NCBI RefSeq assembly: GCF_000182925.2
Contig: NC_026506.1
Coordinates: 1 to 64,000, forward strand
From: Neurospora crassa OR74A
Lineage: Eukaryota; Ascomycota; Sordariomycetes; Sordariales; Sordariaceae
Reading direction: 5' to 3'
Length of the DNA: 64,000 bases
Positions 1-9,190 of the stretch are shown piece after piece (within the stretch, counting starts at the first letter, position 1; every line of letters starts with the position of its first letter). The position numbers and the translations under genes are program-made. The notes below the pieces were generated by a model. That model was given only the letters and a program-made list of their open reading frames with translations, did not search any database and was not told where the DNA came from.

Positions 1-168
1 CACCCTAACCCTAACCCTAACCCTAACCCTAACCCTAACCCTAACCCTAACCCTAACCCTAACCCTAACCCTAACCCTAACCCTAACCCTAACCCTAACC
101 CTAACCCTAACCCTAACCCTAACCCTAACCCTAACCCTAACCCTAACCCTAACCCTAACCCTAACCCT
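1..168. repeat. Telomere repeat array (CCCTAA)n
   Basis: About 28 uninterrupted CCCTAA units fill the first 168 bases, equivalent to TTAGGG on the other strand, the repeat used by Neurospora and most filamentous ascomycetes. The C-rich strand reads 5' to 3' into the chromosome, as expected for a left chromosome end. No variant units are seen, so the array looks like active terminal telomere and not an interstitial relic. The array ends at CCCT and is followed directly by a GC-rich hexamer patch. Confidence 0.98.
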
Positions 169-190
169 GCTGCGGCTGCGGCTGCGGCTC
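169..190. repeat. GCTGCG hexamer patch at the telomere base
   Basis: Three to four tandem copies of GCTGCG sit directly between the last telomere unit and the AT-rich tract. The patch is short and GC-rich in an otherwise AT-dominated neighbourhood. It may be a variant-repeat remnant or the junction left by telomere addition. I know of no defined function. Confidence 0.6.
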
Positions 191-199
191 TTGCCCTAG

Positions 200-1130
200 C
201 TCTAGCTTTTATTTAATATTTAAAACGCGTATTCGCTACCTTCTTCATAGAAGTATATTTATATATTTAAAATATTAATATAATAAAGTAATTATTAAAG
301 TTTATAAAATTTTATATATTAATTTATTAAAAATATATAGTTTTATATAATTATAATTGAATAGTAGTAAAGAAGAAAAAACCTTTTTATTTTATATTAT
401 AATTTTAGATATTAGAAAATTTTATATTTTTATAATTTAATTTTAATAAAATACTTTTCTTATTACTAATTTTTATATACACTTTTCTATTTTAGTATTT
501 TCTTTTTCAATTTTTATACTTATAAAATATTTTATACTTTAAAATTTCTTTTATTAAAAAAAATAATTTAATAATTTAATATTAGTATTTAATATTTTAA
601 AAAAAAATATATATTATCCTTCTTTTAAAATTTATATTTAAAAGTTTATTATTATTTATAAGTAACTACTAGAACCCTGAGTTTTTAAACCTCTAATAAA
701 TAATACGCGTATTAATATAATTAGTAACTTATTATAATACTAGTAAGAAAGAATTTAAAGAGAATATAGTAGTATTATATAAATAGAAGAAAATTGAAAA
801 AGAGTAGTAAAAACTCTACTTTCGGACTATATATATAAATTAAGTAGAAATATTATTTAAGAACGGTTAGGCTTTATTACCGGAGCGTTAAAGGTACTAA
901 GTTATATTATATAGTACTATAATATAATTATAATAATAAGTAACAATACTAGTAATAATAGTCTTATAAGCTATTATATACTAATATAAAGTAGTTAAAT
1001 AATTTTATAAGAGTAGTTTTATTAATAAACTTCGCGTATTAACGAATTATATAATTACTTTATTCGGTTTTATAAATAGTAAGAAAAAACTAAAATCGGT
1101 ATCACGGCACTATATAATATAACTTGGCAC
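200..1130. repeat. AT-rich, RIP-type degenerate subtelomeric tract
   Basis: This stretch is almost wholly A and T, packed with TpA, and contains only isolated G/C islands such as ACGCGT. No open frame of useful length is present on either strand. In Neurospora and relatives, RIP turns CpA into TpA in duplicated DNA and gives exactly this look, usually with DNA methylation and H3K9me3. The original repeat cannot be recognised, so I treat it as a heavily decayed fossil of unknown family. Whether it is heterochromatic here is inference. Confidence 0.8.
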
Positions 1131-1358
1131 CCTCCGCGTTCCAGCACCGAAGCCTAGCTGTCCTTTAGTTATACCTCCACTTGGCTTATATATATAGTCC
1201 GAGAGTAGAGTTTTCGCTACTCTCTTCTAATCTTCTCCTCTTCGCGCAATATTACGTCTTCTTTAAGTCCTTCTTGGTCGGCATTGTGATAATCGGAAAA
1301 CTTAGAGGGGAGAAAAATCCAAACTAGAAAGCCTCTAAGGGGGATTTATTTAAATAAA
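1131..1358. other. Transition from AT-rich tract to unique sequence
   Basis: Base composition returns to near normal within about 200 bp. The segment holds the probable 3' UTR of the minus-strand lactonase gene, a pyrimidine-rich patch around 1220-1270, and a perfect 8-bp inverted repeat at 1201-1224. No gene is seen. Confidence 0.6.
1201..1224. repeat. Perfect 8-bp inverted repeat (hairpin)
   Basis: GAGAGTAG at 1201-1208 is mirrored by CTACTCTC at 1217-1224 around an 8-nt loop. It lies about 130 bp beyond the stop codon of the minus-strand lactonase gene. It could be a 3'-end structure or chance; there is no poly-T run marking a defined terminator. Confidence 0.4.
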
Positions 1359-2581
1359 CTACTCTACCCAAACGACAGCACTAAGGCCATCCTCCTCGCC
1401 AGCCCTGCCCTTATTACCAACCTGTAAGTTAGCAACCAAGTTCCCAAGCTTGCCAGTCGCAGGGTCCCTCGATACGATAGCCACATTAGAAGACGTTTGC
1501 CCACCAAATGCAACCAAGGTGCCGTCCTTGTTGATGTCAAAGGTCCGAGGATAGTAAGAGTACGAGTTGGCAGCTTCCTTCCATGCGATACCACCGGTCT
1601 GATGATCAATAGTGTAGATGGCGACTGAGTCCTGGTTGGAACCAAAGGTCTGATCCGCGCGGTTGGAAGCGTACAGAAAATTGCCAGCAACACGAATCTC
1701 GGCAGCCTTGGTAGTCGGACCACCCTTCTTGCCTGGAGCATAGGTGGAAAGGGTCTGCGCTCTGCTGAGGGCGAGGCAACCGTTGGAGTCGGTGGGGTAC
1801 ACCACATTCCAAGAGGACACGGAATTGCCGAGCTCGTTGAGGGTGTACAGGCGGAGGACGCCGTCAGCGGATTTCCACCACTGTGCGTGACGCGGGCCGT
1901 CGCCAGGCGAGGCCTGACCAGCTGGGCATGCGGTCAAGCGGCCGGTGCTGGCGTCGATCTTGAAGATGCGGATCAGGTCGGCACCGAGGTCGGGAACGAG
2001 CATGAACTTTCCGGTGGGGTCAAGCTGAGTCTCATGAGGATGGGGCACATCCTGACGTGAATTCGGCCCACGTTGCGACATGGTGAACTTCTCAAGCTGA
2101 ACCTGGCCTTGTCCGAGGGGAAGTTTGTACGTGGTGATGGTTGATGGGGAGCTGCGGTGGGGTCAGACAACAAGTCTTGTCGAGGATCGAGGGGTACTTA
2201 CTACTGCGCCGTGGCAATGAAGCCCTTTCCATCGGACCCTCCGTACACCTTGCCGTGGACCGTGTTCCCACTAGTCCGGGTTTGGCCAGACTGAGTAAGG
2301 CGTCCGTCGCTTCCCACATTGTACTGCGTGATGACACCACTTCCAGTCCAAGACTCGTCGAAGCAGTAGGCTGTCTTGGTGTCATTGTAATATTCCAGCC
2401 ACGCAGGAGTTGTGCCACAACCACCGGCCTGCGAGGTGATGGAAAGTTTGCCGGTGGTGCCACTGGTGGTCAAGGAGAGCGTGTAGACAGGTCCGCTGAA
2501 ATGGGAAACCAGCAAAGTGGCGCCCAGGGCGGACGGAGCCAGGGCGAGGCCGACCAGCAAGTTGGACAACAGATGAACCAT
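1359..2581 (-). CDS. Secreted lactonase-family beta-propeller protein
   Basis: Two exons, 2581-2202 and 2151-1359, are joined across a 50-nt intron (2201-2152, GTAAGT..CCGCAG) and give about 390 residues. The splice restores a continuous frame reading ...ATAQYSPSTITTYKL.... The first 20 residues are a hydrophobic signal peptide ending ALG. The rest matches the seven-bladed lactonase fold shared by 6-phosphogluconolactonase and fungal 3-carboxy-cis,cis-muconate lactonizing enzymes: repeated blade strands and the motifs VPHPHETQLDPTGKF and VPDLGADLIRIFKID are visible. Secretion argues against the cytosolic pentose-phosphate role, so the substrate is probably an extracellular lactone or aromatic breakdown product (inference). 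It is the first gene inside the telomere, about 1.2 kb from it, and shows no sign of RIP damage. Length is normal for the family. Confidence 0.88.
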
Positions 2582-3697
2582 GTTGATAGCGACGAAGGAG
2601 AGAGAGTTGAGGAGTGCTGGCTTGAATGTGATGCTAACGACTTTGGCGACGCCCTTTTGTACCTGTCCGTTGTGGGCCCAGAACCCGGCGGGAAGGGCCG
2701 TCCATCACGGTTTGACAGGCTGATTTTAGCCGGAAAACACGATCTTGGTGCTGTAGATCATCCGAGTTGTATACCATGCCAGGCTGGGTTCGGAGACGAA
2801 TGCGGCTAGCGATCGGAACGCTTCGTAGTATATGACCGCTAGGCAGCACGGGGTAAACTCGATGGTCAAACGCAGGCGAGACGGGGTAACATGGGTGCGG
2901 TGTAGCCGGAGGTGGACAACGACGTCCAAATGGAGGAAACCGCACCGATTCGGGGATATTGGCAGCACAGGCGGGAGGTTACCCCACAAGATGTGATCCT
3001 GCCAAGAACTCGTCAATATCCGGGAGAAAGGCACGAGGGAGATTCGAAGCGCCGTAAATGGGACGTACTATGATCGAAACTGGTCACTGCCATTGTAGAA
3101 CGACTGCGTTGGGGACGAGATATTGCAAGAGTCGAGCGAGGATCGAATTGGACAGCAAACTGCTTGTGTTCGGTCGGATGTGACGATGTTGAGACAACCC
3201 CCATGTCGCTATGGGATCTAGGGGCCGTCGAGGTAAGCCTGAAGGGGTCCAAAGTCAAGGTCCATCATATTGGATCGCTTGACAGATGGGACTGGTCATT
3301 CCGAAGTTGTTTCGTCGTGAAATGTTTCAGTTGTAAAGTTGATCATCGGGCTCCCTGCAGGGTTCCAGCCTGTCATCCCATGCAGCCCACGGCGGTCGCT
3401 GTCAATTAGGTCTTATCTTATCGCATTCCTACCTTTACCCAGCACAACGGCCATGACGTCATGGCTTCAGCTACCATTTGTGTCCCTCGTCTTGTCTGTC
3501 TTCTTGTGCTTCCCGGCCATAACTCTCAGCTTGCAACGATTCTGCAAACCGCGTCTCTCGTTTTGTCACCAACCAACATTTCCAGTTAATCTGTCCGAAT
3601 CCAGACTCTCTATCTAGGAACGAGTGAAAACCAAGCGACCGCCTTCTCCATCCACCAAGCGAATTCAGCCGCGGTCAACCGCATCCGCGCGCCCACC
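2582..3697. promoter_or_regulatory. Divergent intergenic region, lactonase / small protein
   Basis: This 1.1-kb region lies between two outward-facing genes and should hold both promoters. The right part (about 3430-3660) is pyrimidine-rich, as is common just upstream of fungal start codons. Open frames here are short, overlapping and without recognisable motifs, so I see no gene. Confidence 0.5.
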
Positions 3698-4087
3698 ATG
3701 TCAGGCATCATTGAAAACATCAAGGAAGCCCTCAACCCCAAAGAGCGCGAACAGGCCACGGTGCCAGACTACGACCCTCACACGCGCGGTCCTTATCCCG
3801 ATAACCAAGCCTCCACCGTTGTCAATTCAGCGACCGAGAACAAGCAGTCACAAGTCTCTCCTCCATCAGGCGACGTCCCCGACGCAAAAGCGGCGACATC
3901 AACACAGGAGTCGCAAAAAATCGCATCCGGGGTGGGTTTCAATGCTCCCAAGGGAACTTATGGTCCTCATGGCTCACGCATTGCTAACTTCTTGGATCCT
4001 CGAGTTGATTCAGACCGGGATGGACGACCGAAGCACGGTCTGAGTGATGTTGGGCCTGTTGCTGCGAGACCAGCAAAGAGAGATTGA
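3698..4087 (+). CDS. Small hydrophilic conserved fungal protein
   Basis: A single-exon frame of 129 residues begins at an ATG in good context (CACCATG). The product is rich in polar residues, proline and glycine, with no hydrophobic segment or signal peptide, so it is probably cytosolic and largely disordered. The C-terminal third carries the block GPHGSRIANFLDPRVDSDRDG. A similar PHxSxxANxxDPRVDSDxDG block recurs, as I recall, in small ascomycete proteins of unknown function. The overall make-up resembles hydrophilin or LEA-like stress proteins, but this is analogy only. It is transcribed away from the lactonase gene and converges with the glycosyltransferase gene downstream. Confidence 0.75.
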   Translation: MSGIIENIKEALNPKEREQATVPDYDPHTRGPYPDNQASTVVNSATENKQSQVSPPSGDVPDAKAATSTQESQKIASGVGFNAPKGTYGPHGSRIANFLDPRVDSDRDGRPKHGLSDVGPVAARPAKRD

Positions 4088-4751
4088 ACCTCGAAGCGAT
4101 GCGACAAGAGACAACAGTTGGAAAAAAATATCGAGTTTGGGCAACGGCTGGGGGAACGAAGAGTACGAAACGAAGCAATTCTGTCCATCAAGAGGGAGCA
4201 AAATGTCTGCGTCTCGGAAGATTGGAGATCGTGACGAGAGGTGAGGAATATCGAACTATCGGACGTCTGCTGAGAACCAGGGAGGCGGGTCGTTGGCACA
4301 GATGTTGTGATCATCTCAAGAGTTCTAGAGACATCCTCAGCCGTAGACCTCGCAGGCAGTATGCATCATACATCGCCTGGCATCTGTAGAGACAATGCAC
4401 TGCAACCTCAACGTCTTGAACGAGGAGTCTCCATCACAAATTATGATCTAGAAGTATGATCTTGAACAGTGTTTCCCCATGGACCTACACTTGCGATGTT
4501 ATCTGCTACTTCCACGTCTTTGTATCTTCGCTATCAAACATTACTTGTATACATATTATGCCGACATGGCAAAATTGTTCGTTGAAGACCATCCTAGACC
4601 AAAAAATACGTCTTTCCTGGGACCAAGCCGTCCAAGGCTCATGGCTCGTTACTCCACCAGATCCAGTCTACTCCCAAACGCCTGGCCGTTTTCCACATTA
4701 CTAAGATACGGTTGTATTTTCCTTTTCTTTTTTTTTCCTCACGATGCTGGC
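4088..4751. other. Convergent 3' region
   Basis: This space lies between the ends of the small hydrophilic protein gene and the glycosyltransferase gene and should hold their 3' UTRs. A pyrimidine run (T-rich, about 4718-4740) lies just past the glycosyltransferase stop. No gene is seen. Confidence 0.5.
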
Positions 4752-6019
4752 TCAAAGAGGCTTATCGAGAATCTGATCTCCCACCAAGGTCTTGTTCCTA
4801 TAATCTGCCACTGCACTCGTGGCATCGCCTCCCTTGAACGCCGACTGTATCAAGAGCGGCAGCATCGCATTCATAATGTTGTCATTAAATTCCCTCTTCG
4901 CCAGCTCCTTGCCGCCCCAATGATGCCTGACCAGCTGTCCCGTGCAACCCAGGTTCTTCTTCTCGGGGATCCCGTTTGCCTCATTGCATGGCAGCGCTCT
5001 TATCATGCTCTTGCCCGGTTCCTCCGCAATGGTCAACCCGTCCAAGAAATCGTACCGCACGTGGGAGCTGAAACCCGACTGTTCGTGGAAATAGACACCC
5101 TTCCACTCCGCACAGCCCTTGTATCTCGTCTCACTGGGACATTCGGCCCAGTCCTTGAACATCCTCTGCGTGTTTTCCGAGGCTTGCGCAATGATGAAGC
5201 CCGTGTTGACGTTCAGGTTCCCCCTCTTGTCGCGGTTGACCTCGGCATTCGGATCCTCCGCCATGGCCACCATGACCTTGTCGTCGATCTTCCAGTAGTT
5301 GAGCATCCACTCCAGCGGCAGCTCGGGGCTGGGAAAGACGGCGTCGTAATCCATCATCACCACAATGTCATATTTCTTCAGCAGCTCCTGCGTGAAGATC
5401 ACCTTGGTCCAGTGCGGGGCTCGGTCCTGGTATGTAGGCGCCTGCACAAACTTGTAGGTATAGCCGTGAATCAAGGCGTAGAGGTAGTGAGAGAGAAACC
5501 CGGCAGAAGCTGGGCTGAGGGCGTCCCAGGTCGGCAAGGACGAGGAAAAGACGCCGCCAGCACCGGTGTGGGGGCGCGTGTCGACATCGAGAATGCAGAT
5601 ACGCTTGCCGAGGGATTTGTGGTGGATCAGCTCTGAAGCTGGAGGCAGGCGTTTGACGGTGCCATCGCGCGTGGTAAATGTGGGGGTCGTGATGGGAACG
5701 ACAAGGGGCGCGTAGAGTGCCTGGATGATGGACGAGAGGTTGTCGAGCGGGCCACTGGTTTGGTTGGCAGCGCAGGAGGAAGGGTTGGTGGTGATGACTA
5801 CCTTTGGCATGACCACCGTTGGCCTGGCAGAGGAACGAACAACGGATTATTAGCGACGGTCAGGTGGTGGGGCTATGATCGACGACGGGATACTCACAAG
5901 GTCGAGCGAAAGGACTCATGATTGAAGAGGCCGGTGAGGAGGAGAAGTGTAACGAAGACAACAGGGAGAATGAGGAGGAGGCGCCGGGCTGGCTGTGAGA
6001 AGGTAGGTAGGACCGACAT
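4752..6019 (-). CDS. Type II membrane glycosyltransferase, DxD type
   Basis: Two exons, 6019-5898 and 5823-4752, flank a 74-nt intron (GTGAGT..GCCAG) and encode about 397 residues. Residues 10-31 form a hydrophobic signal anchor after a short basic N-terminus, typical of Golgi glycosyltransferases. The lumenal part carries ILDVDTRPH and then YDIVVMMDYDAVF, in which D199-Y-D201 is the expected metal/nucleotide-sugar DxD site. Later conserved-looking blocks include NVNTGFIIA, FHEQSGFSSH and GQLVRHHWGG. The pattern fits the nucleotide-diphospho-sugar transferase superfamily, nearest the GMA12/MNN10 (GT34) type, so mannosyl or galactosyl transfer in the Golgi is likely. An in-frame ATG at 6154 would add 45 residues; I chose 6019 because it puts the signal anchor at the start. 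Confidence 0.85.
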
Positions 6020-9000
6020 GCGAGCGATGGTTCCGCTGAGGCGCGGTGGGTGGTCCCTAACAGCTGAATCCAACAACAAAAAGAAGAGCAGGCGAAGGCT
6101 TAACCAAGAACCGCAATGGCATGCAGAGCGAAAGAGCGGCTGTCGCAAGGACAAACGAAGTCCAGCGGGGCAAGAGCCGGACCAGCAGTCGCGTTGGGAG
6201 AAGAGAAAGGGGAATGGAAAGGGAGGAAAAAGCTGTTTGAGTGGCGCAGGGAGGAAGCAGGTAGGTACCTAGGCAGGTATCGTGAAGTGACCGCTGAGAG
6301 GAGTCGGAAACCCTGGCTGGATACCCCGAGAGACCCTGGATGGGGGACCAACAAAGTTCCTTCGGTTGGGTTGCGACTATGCTGCTTTGAGCTTGGCCGC
6401 GCCGTGCTACCCGCGTTTGCTTTCTGTTCCAGCACTTTAGCGTGTGTTGGTAGCACGGAAGGAAAAACCCATCGCAAGTTTGGTGGCACCAACCTCGGGT
6501 ACAGTCTGAACAGCTGCACTGGTGTTGGTGGTGTTGGTGTTACTGCAGTGGTTTGGGATAATCAAGGTGGAACAAAAGGAACGCTTGAAGGGAGAGTTGA
6601 TGGTTCATTTGGCCAAATATCTCCGCCTTATATGATCATTTACAGCTGAGACCTACGATGACGACAGTCAAATGGCCATTGCCATGGTTTCTCGCATACA
6701 CGCACCATAGCCATGAGCACATTAACCAAGCGACCTCAACGCCATGCCAAGTATCACGACCTGGGCACCAAGGTAGGTAATTCTGCAAACCGTACGGCAG
6801 TGCGTTCCTTGAAGGTGTAATGCGGAACGAACGCACTGCTGTTGTAGAGGGTCTTGGCGTGCGTTCCTCTGCGTGCAGCGCTGCAACTGAACGGCCCCAA
6901 AACTGAAACCGAAACCACCGATGGTAAATGATGAGACTGGCTCGTCCGACGGAACTCAGAAAGATGCCTCATTATGCGGGTGTTTGCATTGGCCTATTAC
7001 TTTGTGTATCCTGCCCCTTTCAAGCAGTAGTCATTTTGCCTATACCTATCGATGCACTTGTTAAACTGTTGAATCCTGTCACAGTCTCAATCTCAAACGG
7101 ACTCTGTATACCGCCAAAAGGGGCCGCGCTGGATTTTCAATCGCTATGGAGACAGGGGAGTCGGTCTAGCCTGTTAGAGCATAGGAACGGTGGGGAATTC
7201 TAGCAATCTCATCTGATTCTCACAAGGATCCATACCTCGAGGTAACCTAGGGTTCTCAGCTTGGCATTGCACGGCCTCTTAGGCGGGCCTCTAGACGGCA
7301 TCAGGCAGCGGCCGTCAGCGATCCCGTTGCCCCTTTGTTCGTTCCCATTGTGGAATACCTCACCTCTATCACGAATCGCGCTGGGGAGGGAGACGAACAA
7401 ACGCATGATGCAAGGAATTGGACGACACGTTGAGAATGAACCGTGAGAATGGTCAAGAATTGAAGATTGATGCAAACTTGAGCCCTACACTACCCGATCC
7501 CTGCGTCAATCCATTCCATCGACCAGGCAAGCGGGCGGCCACCAGGGGTCCCGCTTTTCCTTATCCATGCCCTAACTACCTAGGTCCCCGGCCCCTCCTT
7601 ATCAGCACGTCCGGGTCCACCGGCTGCCTTCCTCGGATCCTCCCGAACCCAAGGGGAACAAGCTGTCGGTCAGTCGGTCCAATCTTCTTCGTCTCAATTC
7701 CCTTTCCGCGCATCGGATTGAAGCAATTGCACCCACGACTTTTCGGTAACCACCCTATTCCGAGCTGCTCGGGTACATGTTAGCATGGCGCTGCCACTAG
7801 TCAACGAGACAGCGACCACATTTGAGGCCGACTGACGAGTCCTGCCTAGGGCCCTTTTTCGCAGAGGTATGTGCCGGGTGCCCGACCGTTTGGACACCAA
7901 GAGCCAAGAATGACAGCTCCCATGATCGTCGTTTCTGCGTTTCCCACTCCCCCGACAATAACCACTTTGCTTCTTCAATTCTTTCGCCACGCCATACACC
8001 GGCTATATGGGGCCTCAGCTATCTCTGACAACTGTTGAGCCTCCAGGTACATCATAGCGTATTATCGACGACCCCCGTTTGCCGCGTCTCCCGAGTATCA
8101 CCGTTCACAGAGGGCGCAACTCGTCGCCGCGGCCAACGCCTACACAGTGCGCCAGCCAACAAAGAGACACGCACCAGTCACAGAACGCGGGGTCTCTGTG
8201 CCAACTCCAGTGCGCTCTGATGCCGTTGAAATGCAGCCTATCGTCCTAATAATCGCCTTTTCCGTGCTGCCCTATGAGCCTTCCGTTGCATAGCTGGCCC
8301 GGATAATAAATCACATAACCGTCTAAAACCATTGGTTGGTTCGGATTATTATCGTCCAGTCATCTTCAACCTTCAGCCAAGCGTCGAACTGGGGTCAGGG
8401 AGGGAGATTACGCGGCGAAGGTAGAACCCCCAGGGACAAACAGATTGGACAGTGGACGAGTTCTACACGTGGCTGGGTGCGTCTTTGGTGTCAGGTACGT
8501 TTCCACATTGGACAATTAGTGTATGATGGACGAAGCGATGCCTACGTCCAGGAGACTGGGAAACGGTGACTTTAGCGCCTACCAGCACGTTACGGAACCC
8601 ACGGAGCCACGTTACCTACCAGTGAGCCGAGGTGCCAGGCTGCAGAGGGCAGCCAAAACACAGGAGAAGCAAAGCAGAAACGAACCCTTCAACCCCCTGG
8701 TTGATTGTCCTTGCCAAGGCTTCCAGTGCCTAAAGTCGCTTTCTAGGCCCGAGTCCAGAGTCCCAGCCCATAGACAAGACATGGATGACACCGCCCTTGT
8801 CATTTCTGTCACTCCTGTCAGCCCCCCCTGTCGATGTGACATCTCCGCCTTGTTTCCTTTTCATTCACATCCCGTCTTGCCCGTCCGGTCGCCTCGCCCA
8901 TTTCCATAGTCAATTGATGTGTGACCATGCCGCGGATTGGGCAATTATGGTGTCGGAGGTGCCGCCATCTGTGCGACAGCACGCTCATGTCAGCAATATA

Positions 9001-9190
9001 ATGTGACTATACGGAAGGTAGGAGGTCAGTAAGAAATTAGGCCAGCGCCGATGGAGTCGATCCATGCCATCAGACTCAGAAGCTGTATGGAAGAACCCAT
9101 GGCTACAATGTGTACTACACCTTCCTCTTCCGTGTCACCACCGTTATTGCTGTCTTCAACTCTGCCATTGTCATCATCGTCATCCAAACA
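6020..9190. other. 3.2-kb gene-poor interval
   Basis: No frame here shows recognisable protein motifs, and the open frames on both strands are short and mutually overlapping. The left end should hold the glycosyltransferase promoter and the right end that of the ACS transporter. A TAGGTACCTAGG motif lies at about 6262-6273 and a related ACTACCTAGG at about 7577. Otherwise I see nothing defined. Confidence 0.5.
6262..6280. repeat. TAGGTACCTA-type palindromic motif
   Basis: TAGGTACCTAGG followed by CAGGTA. It is one of many copies of this motif in the non-coding parts of the window; see the separate finding. It lies upstream of the minus-strand glycosyltransferase gene. Confidence 0.6.

Noticed and set aside
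200-1358. Subtelomeric RecQ-type helicase or named mobile element next to the telomere
   Set aside because: No coding trace, terminal repeats or family motif can be seen. The tract is too decayed to assign.
4479-5636. 385-codon plus-strand open frame
   Set aside because: It lies antisense to the glycosyltransferase gene, whose frame has a clear DxD motif and signal anchor. The plus-strand product has no family features and is a GC-bias shadow.
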